64,000 bases of DNA from Apium graveolens (Eukaryota > Streptophyta > Magnoliopsida > Apiales > Apiaceae). A program made the translations under genes and the position numbers. Under the pieces are notes generated by a model that was given only the letters and a program-made list of their open reading frames with translations, had not been told where the DNA came from and made no database searches. Below are positions 37,114 through 47,295 of the stretch, one piece after another. Every line of letters begins with the position of its first letter. Within the stretch, counting starts at the first letter, position 1. The stretch covers positions 49,968,506 to 50,032,505 of the forward strand of contig NC_133647.1 in NCBI RefSeq assembly GCF_009905375.1, read 5' to 3'.

Positions 37114-38257
37114 TGTAATAACCCCAAAATTTTGAACTTTTTGTAACCCTTATGAATAGTGTTTTTACTGATATTTCTGAACAAGAAAACTTTTCATGCC
37201 ACACTATGTAGGGGTTCTTATATGGATATTCTGGGATTTTATTGGTACTCTATATGATATATAGATGTTACGACCGGCATTTTATGTAATATTATCTGTG
37301 AATAATATTAAGTTAAATAAAAATATATTCAATGCTTGTACGTTTGTGTGAGTGAAAATTTCTGCATTTTAAATTTGCTTTGGGTAGTATATGATTTTTT
37401 TCAAAGCAAGAATTTATTTAATTTCTTTATTTTTGATTTATAAGGAATATTCTAAGCTTTGGAAAAATTTTCTTTTAAAAGACATTTTGTACACAAATTT
37501 TGAAAATGATTTTTATAAAGTCTCTAAAAATCCAAGTTATTTTATGGTATAAATTTTATAATTTTTGAACTTGTACTTTATTATATAAAAATAAATCTTT
37601 GGAAATTAGTTGCTTAATAATTATCAAATTACATGAATAACCTTGCATGCAAACTCTCTTCTATTTAACCAAAGGGCAAAGAAGACATTCTCCACCCCAC
37701 TAACTCACATTTTGCTAGCCAAATTACCTCCTTGACCTTGCATGCAAACTTGCCTAACTTTAGCTAGAGGGTTACTCTTGTCATTTCCTAAATCCACTCA
37801 CATTTAGTCTAGTCAAAGACATAAAAACAAAACTAAAGTGATGATCACTCCATTTTCACTCCACCCTCCCCTTTTCTCCTCCCTCCCTCTCGGCTCAACC
37901 CTCACTCTCGGCCATCCCATAGCCGAGGCCCTCCATCCCCTTCATTTCTTCATTCTTTCACCCAAACAATCATCTTATATTCAAGTAATTTTACTCCCTA
38001 TATGTTATTCTTATATATTTCAAAAGTATAGAGTGAAAAACCTATGTTTTGACCTTGCATGGTGATGTTTTTGTTAAACTCAAAGTGAACCTCCTTGATT
38101 CTTGTGAATCTAAGGCTTTCACCATGAGTTATAGTATCATAGGGTCAAGAATGGCTAGACATAAGAGTGTTACACCTATGCGAATGCTGTTTTTACCCTA
38201 ATCCATTCGGCCATGACTTGATAGGAGCCGAATGGATGGTGTTTTGTTGCCTTGTTA

Positions 38258-40788
38258 ACATTTTTGTGTATTTTGTGATGATAACATGAATTTTGTAGTA
38301 AAGTCTTGATAAAATCCTTTTGAATGCTAGTTGATCATTTAGTTGTAATCCATGTTAGGCTTGCATGTTGAATTATGATAAAAATTTATTTGGAAATCAT
38401 GTTGTTTTGGTTTGAAAAACCCGAAGGCATGCATGCATGTGGAATTCTCTTAGTTTGTTGTGAAATTTTGATCATTTAGATTCATGGTTGTTAGTGAGCC
38501 TTAATTTCAGTAGGAATAATGTATTAATATTGATTTATACTTCTTATTGCATGGTAATAATTTGTGGTTATCTTTTATAAAAATATATATCTTGTTGTTT
38601 CAAAGGCATGAAGATTTGCGATTTGTTAAGAGTAGTCTCTTTTGTTTTGCCATAGTTGCACCTTAGGTAAGGATGATCTCACCAAGGGTATTTTAAGAAA
38701 AAGGGAGTTAGTTCAGTAGAATACCAAGTATAGGTCTTGGTTTAAGTATTTAGTTGTTGTTAGTTGGGTTTGTCAAGTCAAAATCTTGGAAAATGAGAAG
38801 TTATAGTTTCTGCAGAAAAATCAGTTTAGTACCCTGAGGTTTAGAGTGAGTTTTGACCATGTCATTGATGTGCACCTTGAGGCCCAAGCCACCAGAAGTT
38901 ATTATGGGGAGTATATAATAGGTTTTAGGAGTTGGTTGGAGGTTTGCATGTCATTTGGTTAGGTGCACAAGTAGAATAACAAAATCTGTCCAGCAGGGGA
39001 CAGTTTTGTTGCAACTTAGAAATAGGGAGATTTGGCCATGTCATGGGTAGGCCCTCATTAGGCCCAATTGGGCCTTAGTTAGAGGGTATGTCAGAGAAGT
39101 TTTTCCAACCATAGTTCATAGGATATGAGCTAGAACCATGTGTCACAAGTTAATTCAAGTCAGGGCATTTTCTGCCCAGAAAAAACAGGGGAACCTTGGA
39201 CTTTTAGCTTAGGCCCAAGAAGGCCCAAGCCAGGCCTTTGAGCCACATCAAGCTTATGAGATGCCCTTAGGTCAGGAGAGTCTTGTGTAAAAATTTTGAA
39301 GAAAAAATTGTAGTTTAAGAGTGTCTAATGCACTCAAGAAACCTTAGTTACCATTCTGAAATTTTGCACCAGTAAGCACTTTCACTTATCACATAGTTTT
39401 AGGACACTTAGAAGTGAGTATTAGGTCGACCACCATAGTTGTAAGATAGTATAATGTCAGTAGAGCAAAAGGCNNNNNNNNNNNNNNNNNNNNNNNNNNN
39501 NNNNNNNNNNNNNNNNNNNNNNNNNNNNNNNNNNNNNNNNNNNNNNNNNNNNNNNNNNNNNNNNNNNNNNNNNACATTTTTGTGTATTTTGTGATGATAA
39601 CATGAATTTTGTAGTAAAGTCTTGATAAAATCCTTTTGCATGCTAGTTGATCATTTAGTTGTAATCCATGTTAGGCTTGCATGTTGAATTATGATAAAAA
39701 TTTATTTGGAAATCATGTTGTTTTGGTTTGAAAAACCCGAAGGCATGCATGCATGTGGAATTCTCTTAGTTTGTTGTGAAATTTTGATCATTTAGATTCA
39801 TGGTTGTTAGTGAGCCTTAATTTCAGTAGGAATAATGTATTAATATTGATTTATACTTCTTATTGCATGGTAATAATTTGTGGTTATCTTTTATAAAAAT
39901 ATATATCTTGTTGTTTCAAAGGCATGAAGATTTGCGATTTGTTAAGAGTAGTCTCTTTTGTTTTGCCATAGTTGCACCTTAGGTAAGGATGATCTCACCA
40001 AGGGTATTTTAAGAAAAAGGGAGTTAGTTCAGTAGAATACCAAGTATAGGTCTTGGTTTAAGTATTTAGTTGTTGTTAGTTGGGTTTGTCAAGTCAAAAT
40101 CTTGGAAAATGAGAAGTTATAGTTTCTGCAGAAAAATCAGTTTAGTACCCTGAGGTTTAGAGTGAGTTTTGACCATGTCATTGATGTGCACCTTGAGGCC
40201 CAAGCCACCAGAAGTTAGTATGGGGAGTATATAATAGGTTTTAGGAGTTGGTTGGAGGTTTGCATGTCATTTGGTTAGGTGCACAAGTAGAATAACAAAA
40301 TCTGTCCAGCAGGGGACAGTTTTGTTACAACTTAGAAATAGGGAGATTTGGCCATGTCATGGGTAGGCCCTCATTAGGCCCAATTGGGCCTTAGTTAGAG
40401 GGTATGTCAGAGAAGTTTTTCCAACCATAGTTCATAGGATATGAGCTAGAACCATGTGTCACAAGTTAATTCAAGTCAGGGCATTTTCTGCCCAGAAAAA
40501 ACAGGGGAACCTTGGACTTTTAGCTTAGACCCAAGAAGGCCCAAGCCAGGCCTTTGAGCCACATCAAGCTTATGAGATGCCCTTAGGTCAGGAGAGTCTT
40601 GTGTAAAAATTTTGAAGAAAAACTTGTAGTTTAAGAGTGTCTAATGCACTCAAGAAACCTTAGTTACCATTCTGAAATTTGCACCAGTAAGCACTTTCAC
40701 TTATCACATAGTTTTAGGACACTTAGAAGTGAGTATTAGGTCGACCACCATAGTTGTAAGATAGTATAAGGTCAGTAGAGCAAAAGGC
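38258..40788. repeat. 1.2-kb direct duplication flanking an assembly gap
   Basis: 38258-39473 and 39574-40788 are the same sequence with about seven differences by eye. The first copy ends exactly where the N run starts and the second begins exactly where it ends. This pattern fits two unmerged overlapping contig ends rather than a biological repeat. Confidence 0.88.
39474..39573. other. Assembly gap (100 N)
   Basis: Exactly 100 N, the conventional size for a gap of unknown length. Confidence 0.99.
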
Positions 40789-42387
40789 ACAAGTGAGGGT
40801 CAATAGGTTTTGGATAATTTAGGAAAGGCACATTGAGTTAGGAAGCCCAAATTCGAAGACTTCGTTTAGTTAGCGACCAAGTAATTTAAGTGGTGAGTCG
40901 AGATCATCCGAGCCTAGTGTGGCGTTATGGTGTATGTGATGTTATTTGGTATTAATATACGATATGTGATTATGTGGCTACGTGTGTACATTTAAAAATA
41001 TAAATGTTGGATATGAATTAAGTGTGTATAGGCCTAAGTGCCATCCATGTTTAATTTCGGGTTGTAAATAGGTTAAGATGGAAAGAATATATTATAATGA
41101 GGATTATTATTATTTATGTAGGATCTCGAGACGAGGGAAAACTTGCCTTAAAAGTCGAGTGAAGCTCCAGTTGTTGCTCCTACCAGTCAGACCAGACCAG
41201 TCTATCTCAAGGCAAGTGATTCAACTTGACCTTCGTATTTGCTGTAAACAGTTCATATATATATATCGATGCAATTATCCTGAGTCATTTTGATGTATTT
41301 AAATCAAGCATATCTTTTGTTTATCTTTGAGTTACATAGAGATGCCATGAACCCTCGAGTACGTATTGCAAGTAGTTCAAAAGTCTTTCATGATAGTTTA
41401 ATGCCATGATAAAATAGAGATGTGTTATAATACCTTATTGATCCTTTTGATTATCATGCTATTGATCCCTGAGAAATCTTGATGTTGCACCCTGATGCTT
41501 TGATTCAACTCTTGAAATAACCTCGATAGAAACTTTATCTTGATACCTAAAAGCCAATCATTTCTTAAATTCATTCATGATTGTTTGATAACCCTATCCT
41601 TACCCTAAAGCTTGATACCCTGTTATATCTTGAGCTGATGATCACTTCCTTTATATTTTAGCACCTCTATCCTATTGGAACCAGTGATGCTTATCTTCTT
41701 GATGTTCTAATACCTATACCTTGTCTACAACCATTGCTTTAAGCCTAGTTTGGCATTACTCTTTCATATTATCCAATAGCCTTGCTTAATTTCCTTGTCA
41801 AAATTCTTGTTTATGGAAATCTCTCGATTACCCTAATATAGTAAAGTCTAGTGGATCATGGCCCTGAGATTTAGTGTCATATTTCCAGTGTTTCAAGTTG
41901 ATCTATAATCCCCTGATAAAAAAAAATGATTTCAGTCAAAAGAGATTTTGTCATAAATCGGCATCAGTTTTCAAAATGAATAAAAGGTGGATTTTTCAGT
42001 CCCAAAGGGGGACAAATGTTTTCTTGAATGGTGGATCTGGACTGAGACGCGAGTCCTTTCCACACTTATATTAGGCTTAAAAGTTGCCTAGGGATTCCCA
42101 ATAATGTTTTAGAACCCAGCGAGGTTCGGGATTACTTCGCGGCTGATCACCGGCTGTAATCCGTAGCGTCATAAAATGATTTTGATTAAGAATGATTTTA
42201 AAATTTGTTTTGATGCAAGCAAAATGATGCCAACTCACATAAGTTTTATCTCTCGATTATCATTGATTATGTCATTCCATTGTCATTCCTAAAGGTATAT
42301 CTCGATTTATGCTTTGCGTTGTATTGTTAGCACTTGTTGAGCTTTTGGCTCACTTCTTGCTTTACCCTGATATTACAGCTAGCAGCC

Positions 42388-42459
42388 ATGGTTAGATTCA
42401 AGCAGACTGCCCGTAAGACCTGTGATGCTGATGCTTATGTTCGAGCTCAGGTAGAATAA
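42388..42459 (+). CDS. LTR micro-ORF, H3-tail-like peptide (solo-LTR family, 23 aa)
   Basis: A 23-codon ORF about 170 bp before the 3' end of this LTR. The product starts MVRFKQTARKTCDADAYV. Residues KQTARK are identical to histone H3 residues 4-9, and the following T replaces S10. The ATG lies in a good context (CAGCCATGG), 9 bp after a splice-acceptor-like GATATTACAG. The nucleotides AAGCAGACTGCCCGTAAG are what one expects in a plant H3 gene. Expression is unproven. Confidence 0.5.
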   Translation: MVRFKQTARKTCDADAYVRAQVE

Positions 42460-44567
42460 GTAATAATAGTTGTGTGAGGACTCGGTATTTGTAATCAGAT
42501 GTAATAGTTGGTAGTGTTGGGCTGTTCCAAACCCTAAACTGTAAGATCTTGGATTTTGGTTGTGTAATACTCATTAAAATGATGTAATAGCTATAATTAT
42601 TTTGCTATTTAAGTTGGGGGTGTGACAATAAGTGTATGTAAAGATCGTCAGAATCCAAATCCGAACACTTTGATTTTTCCCGAAAATCCACCAGATATCG
42701 AAAGAATTGAGTATAAGGTAACAGGATAAAAAGGATTTAAATTCAAGGATTTTAATAGAGGATCATAAAAAGGAATATAATGTATTGAGAAAGGTTAAGG
42801 GAACCTAAGTAAGATCCCGGGTATGATCCCTCAAACGATAAACGAAAACGAAAGTTAAGCGAACCGTATAACAGATCAGCGGTCATTAGCCAAATAATTA
42901 AAAGCTAATCAAAGAGATTAGAGGGGATGATGTTATCAAACCAATGAGAAGAGGACAAATGAGGGAGGGTGACATCACATGGTGACATAAGCATGACCAA
43001 GCAAGTGTGTTGTTGGTTGAATTAGAACCACACAAAAATTACCATGGTAAAAAGGTAAGAAGCAAAACAAAACAAATCAAAAAAATCAACCAACCAAGCC
43101 AAACATTTCATTTTCACCAAAAACACAAAACTTTTCATTTCTTCTTCCTTGCTCTCGGCTTCTTCTTCTTTTCCAAAGCAAGAAAGTCAAAATCATAGTT
43201 CCAAGCTTTGTTAAATTACAAGGTAATTATCTAAGACTCCTTATGCATAGTTATGGATATCCTATAAGTTTGAGCTCCTAAATCATTCACAATCTCTTCC
43301 TAAAAATCATGGAAGAAGATGGTGAGTAGTGTTTTTCAAGAACTAAATTTTTTGTTCTTGAAGTTTTGTTTAGATTAAGCTTGGATAAGGACTTTAAGGG
43401 TGATTCCAAGCCATTCTCTTGATTCTCCACTCTCCAAGGAAGGTATAACCCCTCCAAACCCTAATTTTATTTGAGTAATTAGGTTTAGTTTTGTTGTTAT
43501 AATTCATGAGAGGCTTGCTAGTTTTAAATGTAGAGATTAGTTGATTTTGTGAAGTTTTTGGAGTGGTAGTTCTTGGATTGTTTATTAATGAACTTAAGTG
43601 TAGTTAAATTCAAGTTTAAGAATAAGTATAAATTGTTAATGTTGAGTTGTTGGGGCTGTTATGATATAGTATGAATGGATTTTTGATTGGGTTGTGATTG
43701 TGGATTGATTGTGGGTTAAATGGAGTGTTTTAAATTTGGGAAATCGTGTAAATATAGCCGTCGTAATGTCCGATTTACTTTAGGCTGTTTTGTTCTTAAC
43801 ATTAGGACCCTAGAACTCCCTGCTAGGTTTTGACCATTGCCATGATTAGATAGTTCATGTTACGAGCTTCGTTTTGATATGTGGTTCGTTTGATTTCGAT
43901 GTACGGTTTAGGAGAAACGGCCGTTTTAAGTAACGACGTTTCGCGAATGAACCATTACCCCTCGCCTTACTTTGAAACATAGGTTAAAGACCTTAAAGGA
44001 CTAATTGGAGTATGAAACATTTATGTAAAGTGTAATAGGCAGTTGGTAAGACACTCGCGAAAGAATCGCCTTAAAACTCGTAATGGTTAATTTATTAAAA
44101 ATGGTGGAGCCGAGGGTACTCGAGCGACTTAAGTGAATCGTTAAGCCCAAAGCGAGCGTTAGAGTCTAAATTGGTTAAAGTATAGATTTATAAGTGACTT
44201 TGGTTTAATTCCAACTTATATGTTGTTTATAGGTTACCAGACTTGTCCCAAGCCATTTGTAATCCCCAGTCGCTCAGGCAAGTTTTCTACCCGTATAACT
44301 GTTGTTGTGATGTATATGTGTATATGCATGATGTTGTGATAAATGCATATTTGTTATTAGCAAATTCTTGCGATATATTGGAGCATGTGATATGGTATAT
44401 ATGCATGCCTGTTTCGTATTCTTGATTTATATATCTGTTGGTTCAAATGCTTATTAGTTGCATAATACCTATGCTAGAGATAAGCAATAGTTGCGTATAC
44501 CCTGAGTATAGGGGACCCAAAGGTGAACCCTTTTCTAAAACCGGGAGTAGATGTTCCCGAGTATATG

Positions 44568-44598
<31 letters not shown>

Positions 44599-44640
44599 AT
44601 GGTTTTTTTTAAACTATTAATCGAATAAGGTTTATTCGAT

Positions 44641-44868
44641 AACTTTATATTATTTAATGAATATTACTTGAATATTCATTCGAGGACTTATGACTCACTT
44701 TATATTATTTAATGAATATTACTTGAATATTCATTCGAGGACTTATGACTCACTTTATATTATTTAATGAATATTACTTGAATATTCATTCGAGGACAGA
44801 TGACTCCGCTTATATTATTTAATTGAATATTATTTGAATATTCATATGAGGACCTATGACTCCGATTA
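44641..44868 (+). repeat. ~58-bp tandem array in the 5' LTR of C, 4 units
   Basis: Units contain TTATATTATTTAATGAATAT, then CATTCGAGGACTTATGACTC or a variant. The 3' LTR (57961-58245) has 5 units, so one unit was gained or lost after insertion. Confidence 0.88.
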
Positions 44869-46043
44869 TTTTCTGAAATGTATTCTTTATTTTACTAAAG
44901 AATAAAGTGTCGATAATCAAACTTATTTTTTTGATTATTCAAATAAAGATAGTACTTTCGTATAAGTATAGCTTTGGTTATTTAATACTCATTTCAAGTA
45001 TAAGTTTTACAACTTCTACTTCAATTATTTGTATAAAGATTATTCTTTAACGGAATATTATTTAAATGATAATATTCAGATATTTTCTAATATATTGGGA
45101 CTGATTTACTTTATTAAATCAGCATTACTCCAAACACTCTTTAAAGTGTTTTCGAGTCTTTATTTTGATTTTTAAAAAGTTAGAGCGGATCCCAAAACAC
45201 ATTTCTTATATATTTAAGATCTTCCTTTTAAAGGGGATTTAAATACTCGCTCAAAACCAGAGGGATCTGGCTCTGTGGTGTATTTTATATTCGCAACAAG
45301 GTTGCGGTTTTGGTAAATGAATTATTACTTACCCAATGTTCGGGAAGTAAGTCCATCTATCGAGTCGGCATAAGCAACATGGGCTCAGTGGGCGTCCATG
45401 AAAGTGTAAGTGGCTCAGTGGGAGTCCATCAAATGTGTAAGTGGCTGAGTGGCAGTCCAGCATAAGGTCCTATTGCGACCAGGGTGATGACCAGTGGGGA
45501 ATTCGTCCATCTACTAGTAGAAAAGGTTACTTATTGGTATCTTTGCTTGATCAGCAAGATATCGGGTTTATGCCACAATTCTTTTCCCTTCCAAAAATTT
45601 ATTGGATGTTACAAACTCTGTTAATACTTTACATGACAGAGGTTTTCAGGAACTGTATAAAGAAGGTATATATGTGGATATATATATCGGAACTTAATGA
45701 AGTATATCATAACTTTATTTCCTTCAATAATACTTCAAAGATTTAATCTATTCAAATCTTGTCTTGTAGTCTCATCTATGTGATGAACTGTTGAAAGTTC
45801 CTTATACCTTGAACAGTGGTAGTTCAAGTAGCTTTATAAATGATATAAGTATAGTGAAGTATTTGGTAACTTTATCCCTTGTTTTTGCTTATATCCAGTA
45901 ATTAATTATCTTGCACTTGATAAATGATTCTAGTAAGTTATCCATTTAGATACTTGCATTATTGTTTACACTATATATTATCTTGCGAGCTGTAATGCTC
46001 ACTCTTGCTTTATTTCTTCATCACACAACAACAGTTAGGAAAG

Positions 46044-46232
46044 ATGGCCAGACTCAAGCAGACCCAGCGCAAGAGCGTGGGAAGCGCCCCGCGCCTTCCC
46101 GTTGAGATCATAGCTGCTATAGCTGCAGAGGTAGATCTATCTGTAGATCAGACCTTCTACTTTTGGGAATCAATTATGTATAATTATAACTTGTGGCAGA
46201 TAATGGCAATTAATTGTAAACTTATCAAGTAA
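46044..46232 (+). CDS. LTR micro-ORF, H3-tail-like peptide (element C 5' LTR, 62 aa)
   Basis: A 62-codon ORF that starts at ATGGCC (46044) after CACACAACAACAGTTAGGAAAG. The first residues MARLKQTQRKSVGSAPRLP align with the histone H3 tail (MARTKQTARKSTGG.APRK): A1, R2, K4, Q5, T6, R8, K9, S10, G12 and the A-P-R block are the same, with one residue fewer before APR. An alanine-rich helix-like stretch and an aromatic tail follow. The coding start is GC-rich within an AT-rich LTR. The 3' LTR copy (59420-59608) is intact, with one apparent amino-acid change. It lies about 0.4 kb before the LTR end, so transcripts could carry it as a leader ORF ahead of gag. Confidence 0.55.
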   Translation: MARLKQTQRKSVGSAPRLPVEIIAAIAAEVDLSVDQTFYFWESIMYNYNLWQIMAINCKLIK

Positions 46233-46442
46233 TCATTTTGGGTTGTAATAACTTTTAAATTGTGGATTCAAAGACTTGTACTTATTTCAATTTCATCTCT
46301 GAGACTATAACGGGTTGTGGTGTGTGTTAGTGTGGGGTCACAACATAAGGTTAATTATTATTAATTAAGTGAAGTGATATTGTGGAAAGAAAGACCGTGA
46401 CGACCCGGATCCCTGACCCCGGATCTGGGGGTGTTACAGAAA

Positions 46443-46454
46443 TGGTATCGGAGC
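46443..46454 (+). other. Primer-binding site of element C (tRNA-iMet, one mismatch)
   Basis: TGGTATCGGAGC, 4 bp after the LTR. Elements A, B and D have TGGTATCAGAGC. Confidence 0.88.
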
Positions 46455-46650
46455 TAAGCGTTATAAACCTCAGAGATGATGCGACGATATAATAATAAAC
46501 TCACAATGATAATAAGAACTTTTGCCAAGTTCATGGTCGGACTACTTAAAGTAGCGCTGACAGTTAAAACCCTTACGGGAACCCTTATAAGTATCATGAT
46601 AGTAACTTAGCTCGTTTAATGTGTAGGCGCATGAGATAGAGGACCCTGAG

Positions 46651-47295
46651 ATGTTCGAGCATGAGCATGATGAGGCACTGCTAGATGTCGAGGATCAGGA
46701 GCAGCCTGAGATGGAGGAGGATGAGGAGGACCCCTCAGAGGAGTCAGAGACAGAGGTCATTTCTATTTTAGATGAGGAGGACCCGGATGTGGTCCCAATA
46801 GCTGAGGAGCGTGTCGGAGCTATGGTAGTGGACACTGGTACCCCTTTACCCACACTCCCGGTGGTCAGAGCTCCTACCCCTCCACCACTATCTTGGATCC
46901 CCTATGATGACAGCTCAGAGACCCATACTTCCGAGCCTAGGCAGACCGAGGAGGCACCCCCAGCGGCTCCGGATTCACCACCTCTCGACCCTGCCCATAG
47001 GTAGTCTTTGTTAGCCCACGGCTATGTTCAGGATGTATTGAGGACCCGAGTGGCTGTTGCTGAGGCCCGGCTGGATGAGGCCAGGAGGGAGTTGGATGCG
47101 GAGAGGGCGGGTAGGCGTACCCGAGCTTATAAGACTAGGGCTGCTATACCCCGATCCTTGAGGAGGGAGCTGACGGGGATAGAGCTCACGTCCCGAGCAA
47201 GACTCAGATCGCTCCAGGGGGACAGGCATGGTAGGATCTCCAGGTGGCAGGCCGACTATATCTTCCTCGTGCGATGGAAAAGGTATGGGAGCTGA
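46651..47295 (+). pseudogene. Extra ORF between PBS and gag, element C (damaged)
   Basis: Homologue of the 242-codon ORF of element A at 2960-3688. Here the original start codon position reads ATA, leaving 46651 as the first ATG. A TAG interrupts the frame at 47002-47004, and a frameshift near 47268 alters the last residues. One of the two 17-residue acidic repeats is missing. The same acidic, proline-rich and Arg/Ala-rich parts are present. No recognised domain. Confidence 0.75.

Larger units (their letters stand above)
37266..42627 (+). mobile_element. Solo LTR inside the 5' LTR of C (about 4.05 kb after removing an apparent assembly duplication)
   Basis: Starts TGTTACGACCGGC and ends TTGGGGGTGTGACA. 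Element C's other LTR reads straight through this point, which proves an insertion. The flanking 5-mers are ATAGA and ATAAG, so the duplication is imperfect. No coding domain or PBS is inside. It carries the conserved TTGAGC...GCTCAC block (42337-42353), a splice-acceptor-like TGATATTACAG, and a micro-ORF (42388-42459). A C/T-rich leader-like tract lies at 37840-37915. The raw length is inflated by the gap and repeated flank at 38258-40788. Confidence 0.82.
37114..46438 (+). repeat. 5' LTR of element C, split by a solo LTR
   Basis: Pieces 37114-37265 and 42628-46438 together match the 3' LTR 55789-59814 (4026 bp) very closely. It starts TGTAATAACCCC and ends GGGGGTGTTACA. It carries a 4-unit ~58-bp array (about 44641-44868), against 5 units in the 3' LTR, and the H3-tail-like micro-ORF at 46044-46232. 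Confidence 0.94.

Noticed and set aside
39389..39641. ORFs across the N run
   Set aside because: Mostly undefined residues; an artefact of the gap.
42007..42180. GC-richer stretch in the solo LTR (GGCTGATCACCGGC, also near 17215 in E) as a host gene fragment
   Set aside because: It occurs in two related solo LTRs at similar positions and has no open frame, so it is part of the LTR.
43007..43198. 63-codon ORF in both LTRs of C (also 56318-56509)
   Set aside because: Low-complexity Lys/Phe/Ser-rich translation of the A- and C/T-rich leader tract. Identity between the two copies only reflects LTR identity, and A and D have no counterpart.
45441..45746. 101-codon ORF in the 5' LTR of C
   Set aside because: The 3' LTR copy (58817-59017) stops earlier, and A and D have no such frame, so there is no sign of coding constraint.
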